From CAWIHK01 sp963835935 (GTDB taxonomy: Bacteria > Bacteroidota > Ignavibacteria > UBA10030 > CAVZMI01), in the NCBI GenBank assembly GCA_963835935.1, contig CAWIHK010000001.1, positions 744,001 through 808,000 of the forward strand: a stretch of 64,000 bases of DNA. Direction: 5' to 3'. Position numbers and translations under genes: made by a program. Positions 8,981-17,400 of this stretch are shown here, one piece after another. Position 1 is the first letter of the stretch, and each line of letters starts with the position of its first letter. The notes beneath the pieces were generated by a model, which was not told the DNA's origin, ran no database searches, and was given only the letters and a program-made list of their open reading frames with translations.

Positions 8981-10624
8981 CTTGTCCAAATAGAGTTACA
9001 CATTAAAAAAGGATTAGAAAATGGAACAAAATGATTAAATTTATGAGGGGTTGTCATACTAAGGGTAAATTTCAGGCATGTTTCATATTCGTGAGACGAA
9101 GACCGGTTCCAAAGCCACAGCAATACAAGTCGTACGATACGAAGATCGTAAATTAATCGTTGTCAAACATATTGGTAGTGCACATGACAAAAAAGAGATA
9201 CAAGCATTAAAAGAAGCTGCAACCGACTGGATCGAGAAAGAAACAAAACAACAACCCCTTTTTTCAAAGTCATTACCCTCAACTAATATCCAACCGAAAC
9301 AATTACGATATTTTGGATTTCGATATGTCCTCGTGTATGAAAGTTTATATACCTTATGCAAGGTATTCAAGTTTCATTGGTTGCGAAATAAACTTTTTCT
9401 TGACTTGGTAATTACCCGCATCATTGAACCGGGATCGAAACTCCAGTCAATAGAATTTCTCAAAGAGTTCATCGGCATTGAACATACACGGCAAGATTTA
9501 TATAGACAGCTTCCGACATTTCTCAAAATGAAATCCACCATTGAATCGGATGTTCTTGCGATGGCTCGAAAAGAATTCGAGTTCGATTTTTCTCTCGTCT
9601 TTTATGATGTCACGACGTTGTACTTTGAGAGTTCCGAAACGGATGAACTGCGACAATGTGGATTTTCAAAAGATAACAAATTCAATCAACCACAGATCGT
9701 TCTCGGACTCTTAGTTACCGATAAAGGATTTCCCGTCGGCTATCAAATATTTGAAGGGAAGAAATTTGAGGGGCACACATTAGTGCCTGTTATTAAGCGT
9801 TTTAAGCGAAAACACAAGATTAAGACGTTCACTGTTGTTGCCGATGCTGCAATGATTAGTGCCGACAACATCAAAGCTCTTCGCTCTTCAAAACTCCAGT
9901 ATATTGTCGGTGCCAGAGTAGCAAACCTACCGCTGAAGTGTATCAAGACAATTAGCGCACAACTAAATCAGAAGGACACGACAACAATTCGTTTAGAAAC
10001 AGATCTTGGTGATTTGGTGTGCGAATTTTCCGCGAAGAGATTTGCCAAAGACAAACGAGAAATGGAAAAAGGAATTGCAAAAGCAGAGAACATTCTCAAG
10101 AATCCTGGAACGATAAAGCGAGTAAAATTTATTACATCGGAAAACAATTCCTACACACTCAATTCGTCACTCGTTGAAAAAACAAAGTTACTACTTGGTA
10201 TCAAAGGGTATTACACAAATCTTTCAAAATCAGAGTCGAGTGATCGTCTTGTTATTGAACACTACCACAATCTTTGGCGTGTCGAACAGGCGTTTAGGGT
10301 TACAAAAAGTGATTTGCAGATTCGACCCATCTACCATTTTAAGCAGGAGGCAATTGAAGTTCATACACTCATTTGTTTTGCAGCATTGGCGTTGTGCAAA
10401 TACTTGGAAATCAAAACTGGTAAATCTACGAAAGCGATTTTGAAATTATTGAAGGGTGTGACTGATGCCACCTTAGTTGATACTTTTACTGGAGAAAAAA
10501 TAACGCTGAGATCTGACATCCCAAATGAAGTTGATCTTCTCTTAAAAATAATTGGCTATTCATGATTGATTTAGCCTTCTTTTTTGAGCCACATTCTTTG
10601 CCATACTAATTTGGACAAGTCGGG
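8976..10624 (+). mobile_element. IS1634-type insertion sequence (about 1.65 kb)
   Basis: The element is bounded by inverted ends that share GACTTGTCCAAAT: left end at 8976-8991, right end as the reverse complement at 10609-10624. It holds one transposase gene and sits between perfect 90-bp direct repeats. It has split the PilX/GspK-like gene. Insertion looks recent because the duplicated copies are identical and the transposase is intact. Confidence 0.88.
9078..10565 (+). CDS. IS1634-family (IS4-superfamily) DDE transposase
   Basis: 495 residues, intact. The protein has the layout of IS1634/COG5421 transposases: an N-terminal domain with LVYESLYTLCKVFKFHWL, then FDFSLVFYDVTTLYFES with the first catalytic Asp (about residue 175), VVADAAMISADNI with the second Asp, and LWRVEQAFRVTKSDLQIRPIYH with the catalytic Glu (about residue 410) in the Y-R-E type context. 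It catalyses cut-and-paste or copy-type movement of the element. No accessory gene is present in the element. Confidence 0.9.
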   Translation: MFHIRETKTGSKATAIQVVRYEDRKLIVVKHIGSAHDKKEIQALKEAATDWIEKETKQQPLFSKSLPSTNIQPKQLRYFGFRYVLVYESLYTLCKVFKFHWLRNKLFLDLVITRIIEPGSKLQSIEFLKEFIGIEHTRQDLYRQLPTFLKMKSTIESDVLAMARKEFEFDFSLVFYDVTTLYFESSETDELRQCGFSKDNKFNQPQIVLGLLVTDKGFPVGYQIFEGKKFEGHTLVPVIKRFKRKHKIKTFTVVADAAMISADNIKALRSSKLQYIVGARVANLPLKCIKTISAQLNQKDTTTIRLETDLGDLVCEFSAKRFAKDKREMEKGIAKAENILKNPGTIKRVKFITSENNSYTLNSSLVEKTKLLLGIKGYYTNLSKSESSDRLVIEHYHNLWRVEQAFRVTKSDLQIRPIYHFKQEAIEVHTLICFAALALCKYLEIKTGKSTKAILKLLKGVTDATLVDTFTGEKITLRSDIPNEVDLLLKIIGYS

Positions 10625-10714
10625 AAAGGATTTCTCCGTTGTGATAATCAATTGACACTGGATGGGATTGTGGATGGTGTCGTGTTGACACGTGATTTTT
10701 ATTTCTACCACTCC
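10625..10714. repeat. Right copy of 90-bp target-site duplication
   Basis: Identical to 8888-8977; direct orientation; it directly follows the right inverted end of the IS1634-type element. Confidence 0.9.
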
Positions 10715-10837
10715 CCGACGAAATATTACGGATGGTTACGGACAGGGCAGATCAATAGAAAATCGCTCAACAATGATTTTCTGCTGCCGCCAATGACCGT
10801 GGAAACCGCAACCTACGATATTTTAGAGTGGTTATGA
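10625..10837 (+). pseudogene. Displaced 3' end of the PilX/GspK-like gene
   Basis: The first 90 bp repeat 8888-8977. The following 41 codons (from 10715, SPTKYYGWLRTGQINRKSL... to ...YDILEWL) are the natural C-terminus of the interrupted pseudopilin: removing the element and one repeat restores a single frame of about 464 residues. A formal ORF starts at ATG 10652 but has no ribosome site. The TGA stop at 10835-10837 overlaps the next ATG, showing the original ATGA coupling to the GspI-like gene. Confidence 0.8.
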
Positions 10838-11190
10838 AATTGAAACAATCAAAAAACGAAAAAGGATATTCGCTAGTCGAAACACTGGCGGCCGTCGCTA
10901 TTTTTTTGAGTGTTTTGATTCCTTTAATAACAATCGTCGGGAACTTTTTTCTCGATTCGAGCACGCAGAGGATACACACCGCTTTACGATTGGCTGAAAC
11001 AGAAATAGACCGAACAATTACAAGGGAAGAATATACGGCGAACCGTTCAACGACCGATGATGGATACGTTATCATTCGAACAGTAAATGAGGCGGTTCAA
11101 TATCATGAAATAACAGTGAGTGTCGAGACGATGAAAAAACCGGGGAAGACCATACTCGAATTGCGAAAAACAGTCCTCAGACATGATTAA
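10834..11190 (+). CDS. GspI/PilV-like minor pseudopilin
   Basis: 118 residues from the ATG at 10834, which overlaps the stop of the upstream pseudopilin (ATGA); the GTG at 10828 is less likely. The signal is EKG followed by YSLVETLAAVAIFLSVLIPL, with cleavage after Gly11 and Glu16 at +5, VETL being typical of GspI and PilV. A small beta-rich C-terminal domain follows. It is probably part of the pseudopilus tip complex with the GspJ-like and GspK-like proteins. Its coupling to the upstream gene may be disturbed by the insertion sequence. Confidence 0.8.
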   Translation: MKLKQSKNEKGYSLVETLAAVAIFLSVLIPLITIVGNFFLDSSTQRIHTALRLAETEIDRTITREEYTANRSTTDDGYVIIRTVNEAVQYHEITVSVETMKKPGKTILELRKTVLRHD

Positions 11191-11219
11191 CCGATGTTAC
11201 AAAAAGAAATAATTAATTG

Positions 11220-11346
11220 CCACGACGTTTACGTCGTGGAACAGAATAAATAAAATATAACGGGCTTTAGCCCCCAAGATTGTTAAAAATAGGGTTAAAA
11301 CCCGATATTACTTTTGACTTTCTAATCCACGAGCTAAAGCTCGTGG
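11220..11346. repeat. REP/BIME-like run of four hairpins
   Basis: Four palindromes in 127 bp: CCACGACG-TTTA-CGTCGTGG (11220-11239), GGGCT-TT-AGCCC (11262-11273), GGGTT-AA-AACCC (11292-11303) and CCACGAGC-TAAA-GCTCGTGG (11327-11346). The outer two are variants of one 20-bp palindrome, and the inner two match in layout. This is the look of a REP-type mobile palindromic unit. It lies between the GspI-like and GspJ-like genes and may affect mRNA stability or read-through there. Confidence 0.75.
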
Positions 11347-11401
11347 CAAAAAACTTTTTTTTGCACACTTTTTTGTAAACTGCACAACATCGACGATTAA
11401 T

Positions 11402-11917
11402 ATGAAAAATAAAAAAATAAATATCTTTTTTCGAGAAGATGGCTTTACAATTCAGGAACTGGTGGTCGTATTAATAGTAGGGTCGATGGTGGTGGCGTTC
11501 AGTTTTTCTCTTTTTTTATTCGTCAATAAAATGTTTCATACGTGGAATCGTAAAACAGAATTGCACGATGCAGTCGATGCTGTGGTTCAGCGAATGGCAA
11601 CCGATATTCAAAAGTCGATATCAATTATCGAGATAACGGATTCCACTCTTACTCTGGAAAAAGAACTGGGGAATGTGATACGATACAGATATAATTCCGA
11701 CACGTTGTGGAGAAATAATGATCCGATGTTTTCATCGGAAAATATTTCTTTGCATACTTCAATTCAATCTGTGGTGTTTCGTTATGCCGATAGTTCGTAT
11801 GTTCCCGTGATGAATATAAAGGTTATGGGGAAGCGAAAGGATGTTGCATATTCGTCTTCAGTTGAAGTGACGGTACCTTTTAGTTCGAGAGCACGTTTTA
11901 GTTCAATTGTAAAGTAA
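11402..11917 (+). CDS. GspJ/PilW-like minor pseudopilin
   Basis: 171 residues. The prepilin site is REDG followed by FTIQELVVVLIVGSMVVAFSFSL, with cleavage after Gly14 and Glu19 at +5. The rest is a beta-rich domain with DAVVQRMATDIQKSI, similar to the helix after the N-terminal segment in GspJ-like proteins. It should join the pseudopilus tip. It is separated from the GspI-like gene by 211 bp containing the hairpin run, the largest gap within the operon apart from the inserted element. Confidence 0.8.
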   Translation: MKNKKINIFFREDGFTIQELVVVLIVGSMVVAFSFSLFLFVNKMFHTWNRKTELHDAVDAVVQRMATDIQKSISIIEITDSTLTLEKELGNVIRYRYNSDTLWRNNDPMFSSENISLHTSIQSVVFRYADSSYVPVMNIKVMGKRKDVAYSSSVEVTVPFSSRARFSSIVK

Positions 11918-11942
11918 TTAGTACAACAGAGAATTCATAAAA

Positions 11943-13085
11943 ATGAAATCAGAATCGGTTATTGATAACATTTCCAAAATGCAGAATTCCACGTCGAGTA
12001 AAAGCGAGAGTACGGATTCATTTTTCGATCGGCTTTTCCACAGAACGATAACGGATCGTGATAGGGCGGAATTTTGCACTCAGCTTGCCGTTATGCTTGA
12101 AGCGCGTATTTCGCTCCATCGGGCACTGGAGGTCTTAACACAACAGACAAAAAACAAGCGGCTGAAAAATGTCATCGAAGGATTGAAGAAAGATATTCAT
12201 CGGGGTAATTCATTCGACCGCGCGTTGGCGCATCAAGGGAAAGCGTTCGATAATCTTTTCGTGGTTACGGCGGAAGTCGGGCAGGAGAGCGGCCGCCTCG
12301 GCGATGTGCTTCTTCATCTTGCACAGCATCTCGAAAAAATGAATTCATTACAGCGAAAATTTTTGCATGCTATGACTTATCCGGCTCTCGTTTTATCAGT
12401 TGCAGCGGGTGCTGTTTCGTTTCTGCTGATTTTTATCGTTCCGGCATTTGCAGAGATGTTCAAAAGCTTCCAGGTGGAATTACCTGCGTCGACAAAGGTG
12501 ATTTTATTCCTTAGTGAACAAATTTCAAAGTACGGTTTGTATTTTCTTGCAACTGTCGTTCTTGCCGTCTACGTTTTGCGAAATGTATGGCGGCGGCCGG
12601 ATATAAAGTCGCGTATTCAATCGATTATATTTCGCATCCCTTTTGTGGGCGATGCCGTTCTGAAAACGCACGTTGCTCGTTTTTGCCGTACGCTCGGCAC
12701 ATTATTGCGGGCACAGGTTTCGCTGGTAGATGCACTCGATGTAACACAACGGATGGCGACGATTGCCGAAATAAAAAGCGAGATTCAATCGATTGAGAAA
12801 CATGTTCGTCAAGGGAGAGCCATCGTCGATCCTTTGATCGAATCCAAATTGTTTCCACCGATGGTTGTGCAGATGATTGCGGTAGGAGAAGAAACAAGCG
12901 AATTAGATACGATGCTTTTAAAAGTAGCGGAATATTATGAAAAGGAACTCGACAGCAAAGTCGAGGCGTTGTCATCCGTTATGGAGCCGGTTATTGTTTT
13001 GTTTTTGAGCATCATCGTCGCAGCCATACTTATCTCGATGTACATGCCGATGTTCGATTTGGTGAATGTGATATCCGGAGGGTGA
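11943..13085 (+). CDS. gspF: Inner-membrane platform protein GspF/PilC
   Basis: 380 residues with two tandem T2SF domains. The first contains FCTQLAVMLEARISLHRALEVL (about 40-65) and VTAEVGQESGRLGDVL. The second contains FCRTLGTLLRAQVSLVDALDV and IAVGEETSELDTMLLKVAEYYE. Three membrane segments are visible: about 140-165, about 200-215, and the C-terminal PVIVLFLSIIVAAILISMYMPMF. This is the standard size. It transmits ATPase motion to the pseudopilus in the inner membrane. It is the last gene of the operon. Confidence 0.94.
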   Translation: MKSESVIDNISKMQNSTSSKSESTDSFFDRLFHRTITDRDRAEFCTQLAVMLEARISLHRALEVLTQQTKNKRLKNVIEGLKKDIHRGNSFDRALAHQGKAFDNLFVVTAEVGQESGRLGDVLLHLAQHLEKMNSLQRKFLHAMTYPALVLSVAAGAVSFLLIFIVPAFAEMFKSFQVELPASTKVILFLSEQISKYGLYFLATVVLAVYVLRNVWRRPDIKSRIQSIIFRIPFVGDAVLKTHVARFCRTLGTLLRAQVSLVDALDVTQRMATIAEIKSEIQSIEKHVRQGRAIVDPLIESKLFPPMVVQMIAVGEETSELDTMLLKVAEYYEKELDSKVEALSSVMEPVIVLFLSIIVAAILISMYMPMFDLVNVISGG

Positions 13086-13150
13086 AGAGAATGACGAATG
13101 GCGAATTACGAATGAAGAGTGAAAAAGAAATCATCGCAAGTGGAAAATGT

Positions 13151-13216
13151 AGGTCGAAATTACTTGTGGTGCCTAAAGTACGGCTTCGCCGAGTTTATCG
13201 AACCATATTTCGACCT
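13151..13216. repeat. 66-bp stem-loop element
   Basis: A perfect 10-bp inverted repeat AGGTCGAAAT / ATTTCGACCT (13151-13160 and 13207-13216) encloses an inner imperfect hairpin around CGGC-TTC-GCCG (about 13180-13189). There is no T-run after it, so it is not a typical intrinsic terminator. A small mobile palindrome or a structured 3' end of the secretion operon mRNA are both possible. Confidence 0.55.
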
Positions 13217-13694
13217 TTAAAGCCGTTAATGATGTACGAAAAGAAAAAATAATTTATTTCATTTTTTTGTCACAAAATAAACAATTCGATGCGGTATATA
13301 TAATGAATTGGTGTGTGTCGAAGGAGAGCTTGGTTCTATCACTTTTTTATTACAAAACTAATTTTTCTATTGACAAATTTGTAATTATTCCGTAATATTT
13401 TTTGACTTGTTTCCAGGAAGTCTTTCTTAGTCATGCCAGTTAGATTTTGTTTTGATGATGGTAACACTGCACGCCGTTTATTTTAGGATGAGACGATTGC
13501 GGCGCGGATGATGGTGATAAGAAGGAATCTTTTCCCATACCTCTTTAAGTAGTGAACCACGCAATGTTCTTTTAATATTTTGTTGCCTCAAAAAGGCTTG
13601 TTTTCTTATCCGTGAATGTTTGTTTCTCGGAAAAGTTATAAAGTTTTACATCGTTTTTAGGAATATCAACTTTAATTCATTTCATGAGGTGTGT
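13217..13694 (+). promoter_or_regulatory. AT-rich intergenic region with candidate promoter
   Basis: No gene is seen. TTGACA at 13370-13375 and TAATAT at 13393-13398 are 17 bp apart, a good sigma70-type match upstream of the secreted protein at 13695 and, beyond it, the RHS gene. The predicted leader would be about 290 bases. If this organism uses a Bacteroidota-type promoter code the match is fortuitous. Confidence 0.35.
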
Positions 13695-14372
13695 ATGAAA
13701 CGCTTATATGTATTGTTCTTCTTTCTTATCACGATTAGTCAAGCTCAAACCAGCACAGTTCCTTCGTCATCCGACTTGCAGGATATCTTCAGGAAAATAA
13801 TTTCCGGAAAAGTTGAATTGATGACCACGATCAGCGCCATCGGCAAAAACGGAGACGCGATAATTCCGTCGCTGCAAACTCTGTTGAATACGCCGCCGCT
13901 TCAGTCGAAAAATGAGGTGGAAAACATGCGCCAGCGGCGCGGCTGGTATTTTTGCGCAATGATTTTAGAACAGATAGGCACGGTCAACGCTTATTCAGTC
14001 ATAGAAAATCTGGCACAATCGTATCAGGATAATGAAGTGCGAGGTTTTGCGATGAACTCGCTTGCCGATACTTATCACTTTAAATGTATATCGGATAGCA
14101 TTCAGCCGGACACATCGGTTCTCCATATTCTTGTCTTAAGCATAGATGATACGACACATGTATCGATAAAAGAAAATACGATAGGCAACATTGCACGGAA
14201 TGGAATGATACGCTGGACCGGACTAGATTTCGGCGAGGACATACGGAAGGTTCCCGGTATTCACGGAACAATTACACAAGTTCCTGCCGATTTGAGAAAA
14301 GACAGAGAACTATGGTGGCAAACTATTGGAAGCAAATTGAAATGGAATCCGCTTGACGGATGGTTTGAGTAA
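13695..14372 (+). CDS. Secreted HEAT-repeat-like protein, unknown function
   Basis: 225 residues from the ATG at 13695, chosen because GAGGTG lies just upstream and because it begins a signal peptide (MKRLYVLFFFLITISQAQ). The mature part is alpha-helical. Its pattern of helices (IIPSLQTLLNTP, AMILEQIGTVNAYSVIENLAQ, NEVRGFAMNSLADTYH) resembles short HEAT repeats. It lies upstream of the RHS gene, the 3' ends and leaders are close, and it may share the transcript. Role unknown; a periplasmic helper or an old immunity protein are both guesses. Confidence 0.65.
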   Translation: MKRLYVLFFFLITISQAQTSTVPSSSDLQDIFRKIISGKVELMTTISAIGKNGDAIIPSLQTLLNTPPLQSKNEVENMRQRRGWYFCAMILEQIGTVNAYSVIENLAQSYQDNEVRGFAMNSLADTYHFKCISDSIQPDTSVLHILVLSIDDTTHVSIKENTIGNIARNGMIRWTGLDFGEDIRKVPGIHGTITQVPADLRKDRELWWQTIGSKLKWNPLDGWFE

Positions 14373-14430
14373 TTACGAATTTCGAATTATGAATGTGAAA
14401 TTACACAACAAAAAAATGGAGTCGATAGCC

Positions 14431-17400
14431 ATGAAACAGCAAATGATGAGACTAAATATCTATGTGTTGATTTTAATAATTATTTTCAATCTTAACTCGT
14501 CGATACTTAATGCTCAGGGAAATCCACATTATTGGAGTGATGATTTAGGTAACAGATCAAATGCAGCAGCTTCGAAAGACGGTTTGATGCCGATACAAAA
14601 ATTGGAAGGCTCGCCTCGAAAAGTTGAAGTCGGGCCGACTGGAAGTTTTACATTAGATGTCCCCTTGATGACAGTGCCGGGCCGTGGAGGATTGAATTTT
14701 GATGTGAAACTTCAATATACACCCGGTATCACGGTTACGCAGGAAGCCTCATGGGTGGGGCTTGGGTGGGATTTAAATCCAGGTTCTGTGATTAGGAATG
14801 TTATGGGATATCCGGATAATTTTATAACGGGTCGCAAAGTACAAGATCCTCAAAAAGGTGATTTTGTAGATGATGATTATGTGCGAGATATTTATTCGAT
14901 AAATCTTGGAGACCAAGGCGGAAAAGCCCTACAGTATCCTGATCCGGAAGATTCAACTCGTTATATGTTACAAATGGAGGAATGGAAAGCCTGGAAGATT
15001 CAATATGATACATCGAATGGAAGACATCGTTTTGTAGTCGTAAAAGAAGACGGTACAATTTATGTTTTTGGATGTTGTCTCGCTGGGACAACATCAAATG
15101 CTATCTTGCCGTTGGGTTATCACGCATTGCAATATCCATGGTATGAACCTATTCTGGAATGGAAATTAACTGCAATTTATTACGCTCCCGGCAAAGCATG
15201 GATAAATAATATTTCAGATTTACCTGATGATCCTTCTACTGATCCTAATTGGGCTACCCAATCAAATTGGATTGCTTTCCGCTATGGTTATGATGAAAAT
15301 TACAATAAGGCGCTTTTTTATTATTCGAGCAAAAATACTCAACCGGGAACCAATATCAAACTATTCGAAGTGACTTATCCCCGATTTATAATCACGCCGA
15401 CACATGTGGCAGAATTTGTTACCGAAAATGAAGATTTTAATCCAATCGCGCAATTATTGAATACAAATTTTCAACCATCTGATGATTATCTTCAATACGT
15501 ATCTCTTCGACAGTCTACTTGGAAATCTTATTTTTATAGTTTGCGATACTCGCCAACACGTTCAGTAAAAAGAAGATTGAAAACTATAAAACTCTATAGA
15601 AATACATACCCCAATGGACTAATAATTGCCGATGTTGATACTTCACAATTAGGAACTCCGATTCGTGAAATTGATCTTGATTACATGAGGCAAGAAGATT
15701 TTGACACCTTAGCACAATATTGTGAAGAAAGGACTATGTTGAAATCGGTCTCGATTAAAGCCGGGGCAGATTCTCTTCCGCCGTACCAGTTCACGTATCA
15801 CGATGTCATGACTCCTCTAAAAAACGGTGTTTTTGGAGGTCAATATCCCTACAACCCAAGCGATCAGACATATTATGATTATGAAAAAGCATTTGACCCT
15901 TCTTTTCTCAATGGTTCTCTTGGTGGAGGTGAAAATATATATATCGGTATGAATGGATGGTATAATTCCAGGGATACAAACTTTTGTGATAAGGAATTTA
16001 ATCGTAGAAAAATTGTGTATGGTAATGAAGATGATGGAAAACAATGGAACCTTAAGACAGTTGCTTACCCGACAGGTGTAGTTCAGCAATTTGATTATGA
16101 AAGTAATCATTTTGCCGTGGATTTTACTTATAGGGGAAAATATACACCGGATACAAATGGATTCGGGGGGATCACATGGGGATTAGGTTCCCGGCTTATT
16201 AGTCAGAGTATTGGTAGCAATATATATGAATATTCATACGGAACTTCAACGGTCGGAGATCCTAATAATTTTCAAGATGTGGGAAGAATGTTTGCAGATC
16301 AATTTGAACTACAGGATATCTATCGCTATAACGATTATCCAAATTTTCCGAGTGACAATATTTTCTGTGATACATCAACCATATTTCCGCCAAAGTTTAG
16401 TCCGCTGTATCAACAGATTAACCATCCGGTGTTATATGAAAGGGTGATTGAACAACAACCGGATAGTTCTAAAATCATTTCATATTATCAAGTGGCAAAA
16501 TTGGATGAAGATTTACGAAAAGACCTTGATAACTATTATGATAATCATCAAGGACGATTTAACCGATCCTTCGAAAAGAGGGGCAACCTTATTAAACGTG
16601 AATATGTGGATTCAATAAATCAAGTAGCCAAGCGTGAAACTTTTAACACAGATGAATTTCCTCGCTTATGCTATCAGACAGGAGGAAGTGGAACTCTTGC
16701 CTGGCAGAGTGTGCATCAAACTAGGCAGGAAATAATCACCGAATCCAATATCGATCATACTACAGGTGTCGGTGTAATAAGTATCGAAGAGCATAAAAAG
16801 AATATTATCAATGGCCTCGATTCGGAGACCACACTTTATGATTCCACGACAAGCGGAAGAAATCCACTTCAAACGACCACTATTAATTATGTTTTTCAAC
16901 CGGGGAACAACACTCACATTGATCCAACGACAGCAAATGATCTTCTTGAATCGAACCGACTTACTGAAATCTCAGAGACTATTGTACAAAATCCCAATGG
17001 AGATACCTTATCAAACAAAAAAGTTGGATACTGGATTGGTGACAAACTACCCCATGATTATTACGATAATACTGTCCTGGTTCGGCATGCTGAATATGAC
17101 ATTTATCCAAATATTTATTGGCAGATGAATGCTGATGGTTATAGAACATATACTCGGTGGGGATATAATCATTCAATTCCCCTTGCGACAGCAAGTGATC
17201 TACTGAGCACAAGTCAACTTACTCCTCTTTTCATATACGAAGATTTCGATCCTGAAAACTTTGACCATGCCTGGAATTTAGCCGGGAATTATGAGTTGTC
17301 CGACGGAGTACTTCATTTGGGGAATTCATCTTCGACCGGTACTCTAATGCGATCCGATTATAGGGTTATCGATAACATAGAAACTCAATTTGAAATCAAG

